Source of the DNA: PALSA-612 sp963776375
Lineage (GTDB): Bacteria; Actinomycetota; Thermoleophilia; Gaiellales; Gaiellaceae
NCBI GenBank assembly: GCA_963776375.1
Contig: CAVZMF010000010.1
Span: forward strand, 62,001 to 126,000
Length of the DNA stretch: 64,000 nucleotides
Direction of reading: 5' to 3'
The stretch's first letter is position 1. Every line of letters starts with the position of its first letter. Positions 16,566-24,758 of this stretch are shown piece by piece. The position numbers were made by a program, and so were the translations under genes. Below the pieces are notes generated by a model. That model worked only from the letters and a program-made list of their open reading frames with translations, was not told where the DNA came from and searched no databases.

Positions 16566-17785
16566 GAGCCGGCCTCCGCGAGGTCGATCGCCGCCTCGAG
16601 CGCCGCGAGCTTGTCCAGGCACTCCTGGTGCTCCGCGGCCGGGTCGGAGTCGGCCACGACGCCCCCGCCCGCCTGCAGGTACGCCACGCCGTCGCGCAGC
16701 ACGAGCGTCCGGATGGCGATGCACGTGTCCAGTTCGCCGCTCGGAAGCGAATAGCCGACGACACCGGCATACGTGCCGCGGCCGTACTGCTCCAGCTCCG
16801 AGATGATCTGCATCGCCCGCACCTTAGGCGCACCGGAGACCGTGCCGGCCGGGAACGTCGCGCGCAGGAGATCGAACGCGGTTCGTCCGGGCTGGATCTC
16901 GCCCACCACCTCCGAGACGAGGTGGACGACGTGCGAGTAGTGCTCCGGCTCGAGGAACCGCGCCACGCGCACCGTGCCCGGCAGGCAGACGCGCGAGAGG
17001 TCGTTGCGGCCCAGGTCGACGAGCATGACGTGCTCCGCACGGTCCTTCTCCGACGCGAGCAGCGTCTCCTCGGCGCCCGCGCCCGCCGCGATCGTGCCCG
17101 CGATCGGGTTGAGGCTGGCGCGGCCGCCGACGAGCTTGACGTGCGTCTCCGGCGACGAGCCGACGAGGCTCACGTCCCCGAGTTCGAGCAGGAAGAGGTA
17201 GGGCGAGGGGTTCACACGGCGAAGCGCCCGATAGAGCGAGACGGCCGACGCGTCCGTCCGGCGCATGGCCCGCTGCGAGAGGACGATCTGGAACGCGTCG
17301 CCCGCGACGATGTACTCCTTCGCGCGGCGCACTCGGCGCTCGTGCTCCTGTCGATCCGGGGTGCGCTCGGTCGGGCTGCTCTCGAGCGGCGTTCCGGCCG
17401 GCTCGTCGACGTGGTCCGCGAGCGCCACGGCGATCTCCGCCGGATCGCCGGCGAGCACCTCGGCGACGCTCGAGACATGGTCGATGCGGACGAGCACGTC
17501 GGCGACGACGAAACGGCTCTCCGGCAGGTCGGGCCGCTCTGCGGGCAGCGGCACGGTCGGCTCGAGCCGCGCCACGTAGTCGTAGCCGAGATAGCCGACC
17601 ACCGGCGCTGCTTCGGGCTCTGCCTCCTCGAACGAGACGAGCCTCGAGCCGCACCCGACGAACGAGTAGCGGCCCAGCCGGCCCTGCTCCACGGACTCGA
17701 GCAGGAAGCTCGCGGCGCCCAGACGCCGCAGGCGGAGATACGCCCCCAGCGGAGTGACGAGGTCGGTGGGAATGGTCGCGTTCAT
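16562..17785 (-). CDS. trpE: Anthranilate synthase component I
   Basis: A 407-residue chorismate-utilising enzyme. The N-terminal feedback motif LLES is present (FLLESVEQGRLGRYSF), and the catalytic half carries GDAFQIVLSQR, PSPYLFLLE, SPETHVK, NPIAGTI, DLGRNDLSRV and GTVSGAPKVRAM. It is about 80 residues shorter than typical TrpE, trimmed between the two halves. The TTTGGAGGAC site just before ATG 17785 fixes the start; upstream codons belong to the leader. It is the first structural gene and lies behind the attenuator. Confidence 0.95.
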   Translation of the reverse strand: MNATIPTDLVTPLGAYLRLRRLGAASFLLESVEQGRLGRYSFVGCGSRLVSFEEAEPEAAPVVGYLGYDYVARLEPTVPLPAERPDLPESRFVVADVLVRIDHVSSVAEVLAGDPAEIAVALADHVDEPAGTPLESSPTERTPDRQEHERRVRRAKEYIVAGDAFQIVLSQRAMRRTDASAVSLYRALRRVNPSPYLFLLELGDVSLVGSSPETHVKLVGGRASLNPIAGTIAAGAGAEETLLASEKDRAEHVMLVDLGRNDLSRVCLPGTVRVARFLEPEHYSHVVHLVSEVVGEIQPGRTAFDLLRATFPAGTVSGAPKVRAMQIISELEQYGRGTYAGVVGYSLPSGELDTCIAIRTLVLRDGVAYLQAGGGVVADSDPAAEHQECLDKLAALEAAIDLAEAGS

Positions 17786-17792
17786 GTCCTCC

Positions 17793-17822
17793 AAACGAAA
17801 AGACCTTCCGGTCGGAAGGTCT
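17793..17822 (-). terminator. trp attenuator terminator
   Basis: On the minus strand AGACCTTCC-GACC-GGAAGGTCT forms a 9-bp stem with a 4-nt loop, followed by TTTTCGTTT. It sits between the leader-peptide stop and the trpE ribosome site, where a Trp-responsive terminator is expected. Confidence 0.88.
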
Positions 17823-17850
17823 GGCGAGCGAAGCGGGATCGAGGGTCGGC

Positions 17851-17913
17851 TCAGGCGACGCTCCCGCCACGCTCGCTGCGCCACCAGGCCCAGAACGTGG
17901 TCGGGAAGGTCAT
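17851..17913 (-). CDS. trpL: trp leader peptide (TrpL)
   Basis: A 20-residue peptide, MTFPTTFWAWWRSERGGSVA, with three Trp codons in four (WAWW). The stop lies 28 nt before a terminator hairpin and the ATG 128 nt upstream of trpE. Ribosome stalling at these codons when charged tRNA-Trp is scarce would prevent termination. ATG begins only 7 nt after the -10 box, with no ribosome-binding site, so the transcript is probably leaderless. Confidence 0.88.
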   Translation of the reverse strand: MTFPTTFWAWWRSERGGSVA

Positions 17914-17920
17914 CGCGTCC

Positions 17921-17949
17921 AGGGTAAGCGCAGCCGTTCGGCCCGTCAA
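17921..17949 (-). promoter_or_regulatory. trp operon promoter
   Basis: TTGACG (17944-17949) and TACCCT (17921-17926) are separated by 17 bp on the minus strand. Transcription should start at or within a base or two of the leader ATG at 17913. Confidence 0.8.
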
Positions 17950-17952
17950 GCC

Positions 17953-17986
17953 GCGGCCGCCCGGGCCGGCGCTCCCGGGCGGCCGC
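17953..17986 (-). terminator. GC-rich hairpin after the 18012-18437 gene
   Basis: GCGGCCGCCCGGG and CCCGGGCGGCCGC form a 13-bp stem with an 8-nt loop between a stop codon and the trp promoter. No U-run follows, so termination is likely but not certain. Confidence 0.55.
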
Positions 17987-18011
17987 GCGTGCACCGAGGC
18001 CTGCGGCCGCC

Positions 18012-18437
18012 TCAGTTCACGGTGATCGACGCACTGGCGAGCGCCGAATCTCTGGTCGCGCGGTCGATCGCGATGACGGTCAGCGTGTGCGTCCCCGGAG
18101 AGAGGGCGGAGGCGGGGAAGCCCGCCGACTGCGAGTACGAGTCGCCGGGGGCGAGGGTGACGAAGACGGCCTGCGGCGGAGCGACCGTCCGCCTCGGGCC
18201 GAAGATCCGCACCGAGACGTTCACGGTCGAGCGGCCGTCGTTCGTCACCGTCGCGGTCTGGGTCACCTCCTGGCCCCTGGAGGCGGTGTCGGGCGACAGG
18301 GAGGCGGTGACGGTCAGACCGCCGTCGCTGGTGCTGGTGTTGGTGTCCGCCAGAGCTCCGGAGACGGAGACGGCGGCGACGACGAGTGCCACGGCGGCGG
18401 CAGTCAGCAGCCGGGCGGGCAAGCGCGATCGACGCAT
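18012..18437 (-). CDS. Secreted Ig-like domain protein of unknown function
   Basis: A 141-residue exported protein with a signal peptide (about 1-30, cleavage near ALA-DT) and one CARDB/DUF11-like beta-sandwich (SLSPDTASRGQEVTQTATVTN ... LTVIAIDRATRDSALASASITVN). Small secreted Ig-fold proteins like this are common in actinobacteria and have no known activity. AGGAGG lies 6 nt before ATG 18437. It sits between hisA and the trp promoter on the same strand but has no obvious tie to either pathway. Confidence 0.75.
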   Translation of the reverse strand: MRRSRLPARLLTAAAVALVVAAVSVSGALADTNTSTSDGGLTVTASLSPDTASRGQEVTQTATVTNDGRSTVNVSVRIFGPRRTVAPPQAVFVTLAPGDSYSQSAGFPASALSPGTHTLTVIAIDRATRDSALASASITVN

Positions 18438-18509
18438 GGGAGGACCTCCTGGAAAGGGACTGGGCGATACCGCAGTCGGACTTGCTACGCGATATCTGGG
18501 GCTACTACC

Positions 18510-19277
18510 TCACTTCCGGAGGTTCGGATTCGCGGCGTCGCCGAGCGCGTCCGCAAGCCGGATCCGGCCGCTCCAGAGCGCGCTGCCGAGGACGGCTCCT
18601 TCGCATCCGATCTCGCGGAGGCGGGCGAGGTCGTCGAGCGACGCAATCCCCCCGGCGGCGAGCACCGGCAACCCGGAGGCTGTCAGGACGCTCGCGAGCA
18701 GGTCGAGGTCGGGTCCCGAGAGCGAGCCGTCCCGCGTGGCGCTCGTCACGAGCAGGCGACGCACCCCCGCATCCGCACATGCCGCGGCGAGCTCCGGCGC
18801 GGTAAGCGTCGACGTGGACGTCCAGCCCTCGGCCACGACGAGCCCGTCACGGGTGTCGACGGCGACGACGAGCCGTTCGCCGTGCCGCGCTGCTGCCTCG
18901 CGGGCGAACCCCGGCGAGAGCGCCGCCGTGCCGACCATGACGCGGGCCGCGCCGGCGGCCAGCGCCCCATCGACGTCGGCGGCCGTCCGGTAGCCGCCGC
19001 CGACCTGGACGGGCGTGCCGTCCGCGGCGGCGAGCACGCGTTCGACGAGCCCCCGGGTCGGAACGCCGGAGAACGCGCCGTCGAGGTCGACGAGGTGGAG
19101 GAAGGGAGCGCCGTCGGCGGTGAACCGCGCGGCTGCCTCGGCCGGGTCTCCTCCCTCGATCGTCACGCGTGTTCGGTCGCCGCCTGCAAGCCGGACGCAG
19201 CGCCCCTCGAGCACGTCGATCGCCGGCAGCACGACAAATGTGTCGGCTCGGGCTCCGGCTCCCTTCCCCTCCCGCAT
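18510..19277 (-). CDS. hisA: HisA, ProFAR isomerase
   Basis: A TIM-barrel isomerase of histidine synthesis. The family start LPAIDVLEGRCVRL, the catalytic Asp in HLVDLDGAFSG and the second half-barrel Asp in VTSATRDGSLSGPD are visible. The ATG at 19277 abuts the 16-bp palindrome, giving 255 residues and a probable leaderless mRNA; GTG at 19232 would match the conserved family start (240 residues) but has no ribosome site. It is transcribed away from yerC-hisG, so one operator could control both directions. TrpF activity, as in actinobacterial PriA, is unlikely to be needed because trpF is present. Confidence 0.9.
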   Translation of the reverse strand: MREGKGAGARADTFVVLPAIDVLEGRCVRLAGGDRTRVTIEGGDPAEAAARFTADGAPFLHLVDLDGAFSGVPTRGLVERVLAAADGTPVQVGGGYRTAADVDGALAAGAARVMVGTAALSPGFAREAAARHGERLVVAVDTRDGLVVAEGWTSTSTLTAPELAAACADAGVRRLLVTSATRDGSLSGPDLDLLASVLTASGLPVLAAGGIASLDDLARLREIGCEGAVLGSALWSGRIRLADALGDAANPNLRK

Positions 19278-19279
19278 TG

Positions 19280-19295
19280 TGTTAGCATGCTAACA
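19280..19295. promoter_or_regulatory. Palindromic operator between hisA and yerC
   Basis: TGTTAGCATGCTAACA is a perfect 16-bp palindrome covering the gap between the divergent hisA and yerC starts. It is a natural binding site for the TrpR-superfamily repressor encoded next to it. Confidence 0.7.
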
Positions 19296-19630
19296 TGACG
19301 CGGATGACAGACGAGACAAAGACGGAGCCCGAGCATGCCGTCGAGGACGTCTCCGGGCTGGACGACCTCGCCGATGCCGTCCTCGTCCTGCGCACCCGGG
19401 ACGAGGCCAGGCGCTTCCTGCGCGATCTCTGCACGCTCGGAGAGCTCGAGGCGCTGGCGCACCGCTGGCAGATCGCCCTGCTCGTCGACGCCGGTCGCTC
19501 GTACCTGGACATCGCCGAAACCGTGCACACGAGCACGGCCACGGTCACGCGTGTGGCCCACTGGCTGCGCCACGGCGCGGGCGGGTATACGCTCGCCCTC
19601 GAGCGCACGGCCAGACGCAGGGAGGGCTAG
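19295..19630 (+). CDS. yerC: YerC/YecD family TrpR-related regulator
   Basis: An all-helical DNA-binding protein of 111 residues (108 if ATG 19304 is used). The core matches the YerC/YecD branch of the Trp-repressor superfamily: FLRDLCTLGELEALAHRWQIA, then the helix-turn-helix SYLDIAETVHTSTATVTRVAHWL. It stops 1 nt before hisG and starts inside the palindrome, so it very likely autoregulates and represses the his genes. Which ligand it senses (histidine, Trp or another) cannot be read from the sequence. Confidence 0.87.
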   Translation: MTRMTDETKTEPEHAVEDVSGLDDLADAVLVLRTRDEARRFLRDLCTLGELEALAHRWQIALLVDAGRSYLDIAETVHTSTATVTRVAHWLRHGAGGYTLALERTARRREG

Positions 19631-20521
19631 ATGACCCCCGGGCGGTTCGAGCGGGCCGGCGAGAACGGCCGGCTGACCGTCGCCGTTCCGTCGAAGGGCC
19701 GGATGCTGCAGCCGACGCTCGACCTCTGCGCAGCCGCGGGACTGAGTTTCGAGGCGACCGAGCGCGCGCTGCTCGTCCCGTGCTCGAACGCGCCCGTCGA
19801 CCTGCTGCTCGTGCGGCCGCACGACATCCCCGAGTACGTCCAGGACGGGGTCGTCGACGCGGGCATCACCGGCGCGAACCTCGTCGTCGAGAGCGAGGCC
19901 GACGTCGTCACGGTGGCCGAGCTCGGCTTCGCCCGCTGCACGCTCGAGGCGGCGGTCCCGGTCGACGCCGCACCGGCCGGGCTCCCGGATCTCGAGGGGC
20001 TCCGGGTCGCGACGGCCTACCCGGTCTCGACGCGCCGCTGCCTCGATGGGCTCGGCGTCACGGTCGAGCTGGTCACGATCTCGGGCTCCGTCGAGGCAGC
20101 GCCGCGCCTCGGCCTCGCGGACGCGATCGTCGACCTCGTCTCCACGGGCTCGACGGCGAGCGCCAACGGCCTGCGGCGCATCGGCCGGCTGCTCGAGTCA
20201 CAGGCCGTGCTCCTGCGGGGCCCCGGCGGCGACGGCGACAAGGACGAGCTCGTCGAGCGGCTGGCGCTGATGCTGGAGGCGGTCGTCGCCGCCCGGCAGC
20301 GGCGCTACGTGATGATGAACGCGCCCGCTGCGGCGCTGGACGAGATCCGCGCCGTGCTCCCGAGCATGGGCGCGCCGTCCGTGCTCGAGCTCGCCGATCC
20401 GGGGCAGATCGCGATCCATGCGGCGATCGACGCCGACCAGGTCTGGGACCTGCTCGCGCCGCTCAAGGCCGCGGGCGCCACGTCGATCCTGGTCGTGCCG
20501 CTCGAGAGGCTCGTCCCGTGA
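19631..20521 (+). CDS. hisG: ATP phosphoribosyltransferase (long form)
   Basis: A 296-residue HisG that joins ATP and PRPP in the first histidine step. The catalytic part has VAVPSKGRM, VRPHDIPEYV, DAGITGANLV and DLVSTGSTASANGL. The C-terminal 75 residues (LPSMGAPSVLELADPGQIAIHA) are the ACT-like histidine-feedback domain of the long-form enzyme, so no HisZ is needed. ATG directly follows the yerC stop, and its TGA overlaps the hisD GTG. Confidence 0.95.
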   Translation: MTPGRFERAGENGRLTVAVPSKGRMLQPTLDLCAAAGLSFEATERALLVPCSNAPVDLLLVRPHDIPEYVQDGVVDAGITGANLVVESEADVVTVAELGFARCTLEAAVPVDAAPAGLPDLEGLRVATAYPVSTRRCLDGLGVTVELVTISGSVEAAPRLGLADAIVDLVSTGSTASANGLRRIGRLLESQAVLLRGPGGDGDKDELVERLALMLEAVVAARQRRYVMMNAPAAALDEIRAVLPSMGAPSVLELADPGQIAIHAAIDADQVWDLLAPLKAAGATSILVVPLERLVP

Positions 20522-21678
20522 GCCGCGTGGAGATCGCCGAGGCGCTGCCGCGGGTTGCGGAGATCGTCGCCGACGTGCGGGCCCGGGGAGACGAGGCCGT
20601 CCTCGAATGGACCGAGCGTCTCGACGGCGGCGCGGCCCGCGGCACTGCGGGTGCCGGCGGAGGAGATCGCGGCATCCGAGGTCGATCCGGCCTTCCTGGC
20701 GGCGGTGCGCCGGCTGGCCGACGCCGTGCGCGCGTTCCACGAGCCGCAGCGCCCGCCCGACACGTCCGCCTCTCCCGTGCCCGGCGTCCGGGCCGAACGA
20801 CGGTTCCTGCCCGTCGGCTCGGTCGGGATCTACGCGCCGGGCGGGCGCGCCGCCTATCCGTCCTCGCTGGTCATGGCGGCCGTGCCGGCGCAGCTCGCCG
20901 GCGTGACGCGGATCGCCGTCGCCTCGCCCCGGCGCGTCGGCAGCCGCTCCTGGCGACGGCGCACGAGCTCGGAATCGACGAGGTGTACGCGGTCGGCGGC
21001 GCGCAGGCGATCGCCGCGCTCGCGTACGGGACGGAGACCGTGTCGGCTGTCGACAAGATCGTCGGCCCGGGAAACCGCTGGGTGACGGCCGCGAAGCTGC
21101 TCGTGTCCGGTCGGGTGGGCATCGATCTGCCCGCCGGGCCGAGCGAGGTGGTCGTCGTCGCCGACGACACCGCCGATGCCGAGCTGTGCGCCGCCGACCT
21201 GCTCGCCCAGGCCGAGCACGGGCCCGACTCCGAGTGCCTGCTGGTGACGACGAGCGCGCCGCTCGCGCAGGAGGTGGCGAGGCTCACCGCCGGATGGGAG
21301 CAGGTGCGCGTCGAGGTGGTCGCATCGGTGGACGAGGCGCTGGCGCTGGTCGACGACTACGCGCCGGAGCATCTGGAGCTGCACGTCGCCGATCCGGACG
21401 CGCTCGCCGGCCGGGTCACGAACGCCGGCTCGATCTTCCTCGGCGCCACGACCCCGGCTGTCGTCGGCGACTACGCGGCCGGCGCCAACCACGTGCTTCC
21501 GACGGGCGGCCTCGCGCGCGCCGCGGGTGGGCTCGGGCTGGAGGCGTTCCTCAAGCCGGTGCAGATCGTCGCCGCGACGCGCGAGGGCCTCGACGGCATG
21601 CGCGAGACCGTGGCCGCCCTCGCCGCTGCCGAGAACCTTCCCCTGCACGCCGCCGCCGTGGAGGCCCGGTTCCGATGA
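20518..21678 (+). pseudogene. hisD: Histidinol dehydrogenase, two compensating frameshifts
   Basis: Encodes the NAD/zinc enzyme for the last two histidine steps, but in three pieces. Frame 1 covers MSRVEIAEALPRVAEI to about 20640; frame 2 carries ALRVPAEEIAASEVD through FLPVGSVGIYAPGGRAAYPSS; frame 1 resumes near 20935 at LLATAHELGIDEVYAVGGAQ and runs to the end (GPGNRWVTAAK, DLPAGPSEVVV, PEHLEL, GDYAAGANHVLPTGG). Adding one C to the CCCC run near 20931 repairs the second break. All catalytic regions survive, so sequence error is likelier than decay. The stop overlaps the next start. Confidence 0.85.
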
Positions 21679-23267
21679 GCGCCAGGGCTCTTCCGGAAGG
21701 CTTCGAGCCCTACGTCTGGGCCCGTCAGGCGGACGAGGTCGCCGCCGCCCACGGCTTGTCGGCGGCCGAGGTGCTGCGCTTCGACGCGAACGTCCCGCCG
21801 CTTCCCGGCGTGCCGCGTGTTCCGATCGGCGACAGCTTCGCCGCGCTCAACGAGTATCCGGAGGGCACGTATCGCGATCTGCGGAAGGCCGCGGCAGGGT
21901 ACGCGGGCGCCGAGCCGGAGGAGATCGTGGTCGGCGCCGGCGCGGACGACCTGATCGCCCTGGTCGCGCGGACGTTCCTCGGGCCAGGCCGGAAGGCGGC
22001 GGTGCAGCCGCCCACGTACCCGCTGTACGCGATCGCGAGCGGGGTCGAGGGAGCCGAGGTCGTCGCGGCGCCGCTGGAAGCCGGGGCGCTCGCGGGGGTC
22101 GACCTCGTCTGGGTCTGCAACCCGGCCAACCCGACCGGTGCCCTCGTCGAGCCCGAGGTGATCTCCGCGCTGGCCGCCGCGCTGCCGGACGCGATCGTGG
22201 CGGTCGACGAGGCGTACTTCGAGTACGCGGGGGCGACGGTCGTGCCGTTCGTGCGCGGGCGGCCGAACCTGATCGCGATCCGCAGCCTGTCGAAGGCGTT
22301 CGGCTTCGCGGCGCTCCGGGTCGGGTACGCGGTCGCGGCGAAGGAGGTCGCGGCCGAACTCGACCGCCGACGTGCACCGGCCCCGGTGTCGACCGTCGCG
22401 GCACGCATCGCGGCAGCGGCGCTCCGAGAGCCCGTGCTGGACGTCGAGTCCGAGGTTGCCGAGCGCGAGCGGATGCGCGAAGCGCTCGTCGCGGCCGGGC
22501 TCGAGTGTCCCCCGTCACACGCGAACTTCGTCTACGTGCCGGTCGAGGACGGCTTTGCGCTGGGCGAGCGGCTCGATGCGCACGGGCTCGTCGTCCGGCG
22601 CTACGCAGACGCGATCCGGATCACCCCGCGGCTGCCAGCGGAGAACGACCGGCTGCTCGCGGCCCTCGGCGCCGAGGCCGTGCCGACCGACGCGCGATCG
22701 GCCGTCGTGGTGCGGACGAGCGCGGAGACCGCGCTCCGGATCTCGCTCGTCCTCGACGGACGGCGCCGGTCGCGGGTCAGAACCGGCGTCGGTTTTCTCG
22801 ATCACCTGCTGACGCTGCTCGCGTTTCACGGCGGGCTCGACCTGGATGCAGTGGCCGGCGGGGACACGACCGTCGACGAGCACCACACGGTCGAGGACGT
22901 GATGGCGGCTCTGGGCACCGCGCTTCGGGACGCGCTCGGGTCGCGCGAGGGGCTGACGCGGTACGGGGCGGCGACGGTACCGATGGACGAGGCCCGGGCG
23001 ACTGCCGTCGTCGATCTCGTCCGGCGCCCCCACGCGGAGATCGCGCTCGACTTCGCCGGCGACCGCGTCGGCGGGCTGGCGCTGACCCTGCTCCCGCATG
23101 CGCTCGAGCGGTTCGCGATCGAGGCGGCCTGCACGGTGCACGTCGAGGCAGCAGGAGCCGACGACCACCACGTGGCCGAGGCGGCGTTCAAGGCTCTGGG
23201 CCGCGCGTTGCGCGACGCGTGCTCCCGCGACGGCTCGGGCCCCGGTTCGACGAAAGGCGCCCTGTGA
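21675..23267 (+). CDS. hisC: HisC-HisB fusion (aminotransferase and IGP dehydratase)
   Basis: A single 530-residue frame. Residues about 1-335 are histidinol-phosphate aminotransferase (LNEYPEGTYRDL, NPANPTGALV, VDEAYFEYAG, the PLP lysine in SLSKAFGFAALRVGY). Residues about 350-525 are imidazoleglycerol-phosphate dehydratase (GVGFLDHLLTLLAFH, DEHHTVEDV, DDHHVAEAAFKALGRAL). No stop or plausible second start separates them. HisB is normally a separate 24-mer, or fused to a HAD phosphatase as in enterobacteria, so this pairing is unusual. A missed frameshift at the junction remains possible in this error-prone window. Confidence 0.88.
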   Translation: MSARALPEGFEPYVWARQADEVAAAHGLSAAEVLRFDANVPPLPGVPRVPIGDSFAALNEYPEGTYRDLRKAAAGYAGAEPEEIVVGAGADDLIALVARTFLGPGRKAAVQPPTYPLYAIASGVEGAEVVAAPLEAGALAGVDLVWVCNPANPTGALVEPEVISALAAALPDAIVAVDEAYFEYAGATVVPFVRGRPNLIAIRSLSKAFGFAALRVGYAVAAKEVAAELDRRRAPAPVSTVAARIAAAALREPVLDVESEVAERERMREALVAAGLECPPSHANFVYVPVEDGFALGERLDAHGLVVRRYADAIRITPRLPAENDRLLAALGAEAVPTDARSAVVVRTSAETALRISLVLDGRRRSRVRTGVGFLDHLLTLLAFHGGLDLDAVAGGDTTVDEHHTVEDVMAALGTALRDALGSREGLTRYGAATVPMDEARATAVVDLVRRPHAEIALDFAGDRVGGLALTLLPHALERFAIEAACTVHVEAAGADDHHVAEAAFKALGRALRDACSRDGSGPGSTKGAL

Positions 23268-23433
23268 CGGCTCCGGCCATGCCTCGCGGGGCGGAGCCCA
23301 CGCGCCTCCCCACCCTGGGTGGGGAAGGAAAACCACCCGCCACCCGCGGTGAGCGTACCGTCGAAAGGCGCACGAAACCGTGCCACGACTGTGGCTTCTT
23401 TGGAACTTTTCTTCCACAGGAGCCGGGGCGGAC

Positions 23434-24036
23434 ATGAGGGTTGCGGTTGCGGACTACGGTGCCGGGAACCTGCGCAGCCTCTGCGCGGCGCTGGCGCGGG
23501 CCGGTGGCGAGCCGGTCGTCACGACCGATGCGGCCGACGTGCTCGCGGCGCCGCTCGCCGTCGTCGCCGGGGTCGGGCACGTCGCGAGCGCAGCCGCGGG
23601 GCTCGCGCGCACCGGCGTCGACGAGGCGCTCCGCGGGCGCGCCTCGGCGGGGGCGCCGACGCTCGGCATCTGCGTCGGCATGCAGCTGCTCTTCGAGGCC
23701 AGCGACGAAGGCGGCTCGGGGCTCGGCCTCCTTGCCGGTCCGGTCACGCGCCTGCGGGCCGAGAGGGTCCCGCACATGGGCTGGAACTCGCTCGCGCTTC
23801 GCGCGCCGAGCCGCCTGCTCGACGGCCTCGACGGCGAGGACGTCTACTTCGCCCACTCCTACGCCGCGCGGCCGACCGATCCCGGCGTCGTCATGGCCGA
23901 AGTCGAGCACGGCGGGCCCGTGGTAGCCGCCGTCGAGGCAGGCCCCGTCGCCGGCGTCCAGTTCCACCCCGAGCGGAGCGGGCCGGCCGGCGCCCGTTTC
24001 CTCGCCAACGCGCTGGCATGGTCAAGAAACGCGTAA
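23434..24036 (+). CDS. hisH: HisH, glutaminase subunit of IGP synthase
   Basis: A 200-residue class I amidotransferase that feeds ammonia to HisF. It begins VAVADYGAGNLRSL, with the nucleophile in GICVGMQLLF, PHMGWNSL, YFAHSY and the catalytic HPER. AGGAG lies 11 nt before ATG 23434. A 166-nt gap with a CCCCACC-CTGGGTGGGG hairpin precedes it, the only sizeable gap in the his operon, so an internal promoter is possible. It overlaps hisF by 19 nt. Confidence 0.94.
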   Translation: MRVAVADYGAGNLRSLCAALARAGGEPVVTTDAADVLAAPLAVVAGVGHVASAAAGLARTGVDEALRGRASAGAPTLGICVGMQLLFEASDEGGSGLGLLAGPVTRLRAERVPHMGWNSLALRAPSRLLDGLDGEDVYFAHSYAARPTDPGVVMAEVEHGGPVVAAVEAGPVAGVQFHPERSGPAGARFLANALAWSRNA

Positions 24037-24758
24037 TCCCCTGCCTCGACGTCGCCGGCGGCCGCGTCGTCAAGGGCGTCCGCTTCGAGGACCTCAGCGA
24101 CATCGGCGACCCGGTGGAGCTCGCGACCCGCTACTCGGAGCTGGGCGCAGACGAGCTCGTGTTCCTCGACATCACCGCGACGCTCGAGGATCGCGGGCCG
24201 CTGCTCGGGCTCGTCGACCGCGCCGCCGAGGAGCTCTCGATCCCGTTCACCGTCGGCGGCGGCGTGCGCTCGGTCGAGGACGGGCTGGCTCTCCTGCGCG
24301 CGGGTGCCGACAAGGTGGCCGTGAACCGCGCGGCGCTCGACGAGCCCGGCTTGCTCGAGCGGCTCGCCGACGCCTTCGGCTCCCAGGCGGTCGTGTGCGC
24401 GATCGACGCCCGCGCGGGCGACGTCGTCACGCACGCCGGGCGCAATCCACGCGGGCGCGACGCCGTCGGGTGGGCGCAGGAAGCCGTCGAGCGCGGCGCC
24501 GGCGAGCTGCTCGTGACGTCGATCGACGCCGACGGGACACGCGACGGCTACGACCTCGAGCTGACGGGCTCGATCGCCGCCGCGGTCCCGGTGCCCGTGA
24601 TCGCCTCGGGCGGCGCAGGTTGCGCGCGGCATCTCGCCGAGGCGTTCGAGGCGGGCGCCGAGGCGGCGCTCGTGGCGTCGATCGTCCACGAGCGCCCGGA
24701 GCGGCTGCCCGAGCTGAAACGCGAGCTTCAGGAGGGCGGATGGCCGATCCGGACCTGA
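24018..24758 (+). CDS. hisF: HisF, cyclase subunit of IGP synthase
   Basis: A 246-residue TIM barrel that makes imidazoleglycerol phosphate and AICAR from PRFAR and HisH-derived ammonia. The catalytic Asp residues are in RVIPCLDVAGGRVVKG and VCAIDARAG, with the phosphate loops TVGGGVRS and IASGGAG. ATG 24018 lies within the hisH 3' end, and its stop overlaps hisI by 19 nt, consistent with one coupled cistron series. Confidence 0.96.
   Translation: MVKKRVIPCLDVAGGRVVKGVRFEDLSDIGDPVELATRYSELGADELVFLDITATLEDRGPLLGLVDRAAEELSIPFTVGGGVRSVEDGLALLRAGADKVAVNRAALDEPGLLERLADAFGSQAVVCAIDARAGDVVTHAGRNPRGRDAVGWAQEAVERGAGELLVTSIDADGTRDGYDLELTGSIAAAVPVPVIASGGAGCARHLAEAFEAGAEAALVASIVHERPERLPELKRELQEGGWPIRT

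Noticed and set aside
19163..19822. A 219-codon minus-strand frame across yerC and hisG
   Set aside because: It overlaps two clearly conserved plus-strand genes and the operator, and contains no recognisable motif.
23268..23433. A further R1 or R3 repeat copy between hisCB and hisH
   Set aside because: Only a short CCCCACC/GGTGGGG hairpin is similar; the flanking bases do not match either family.
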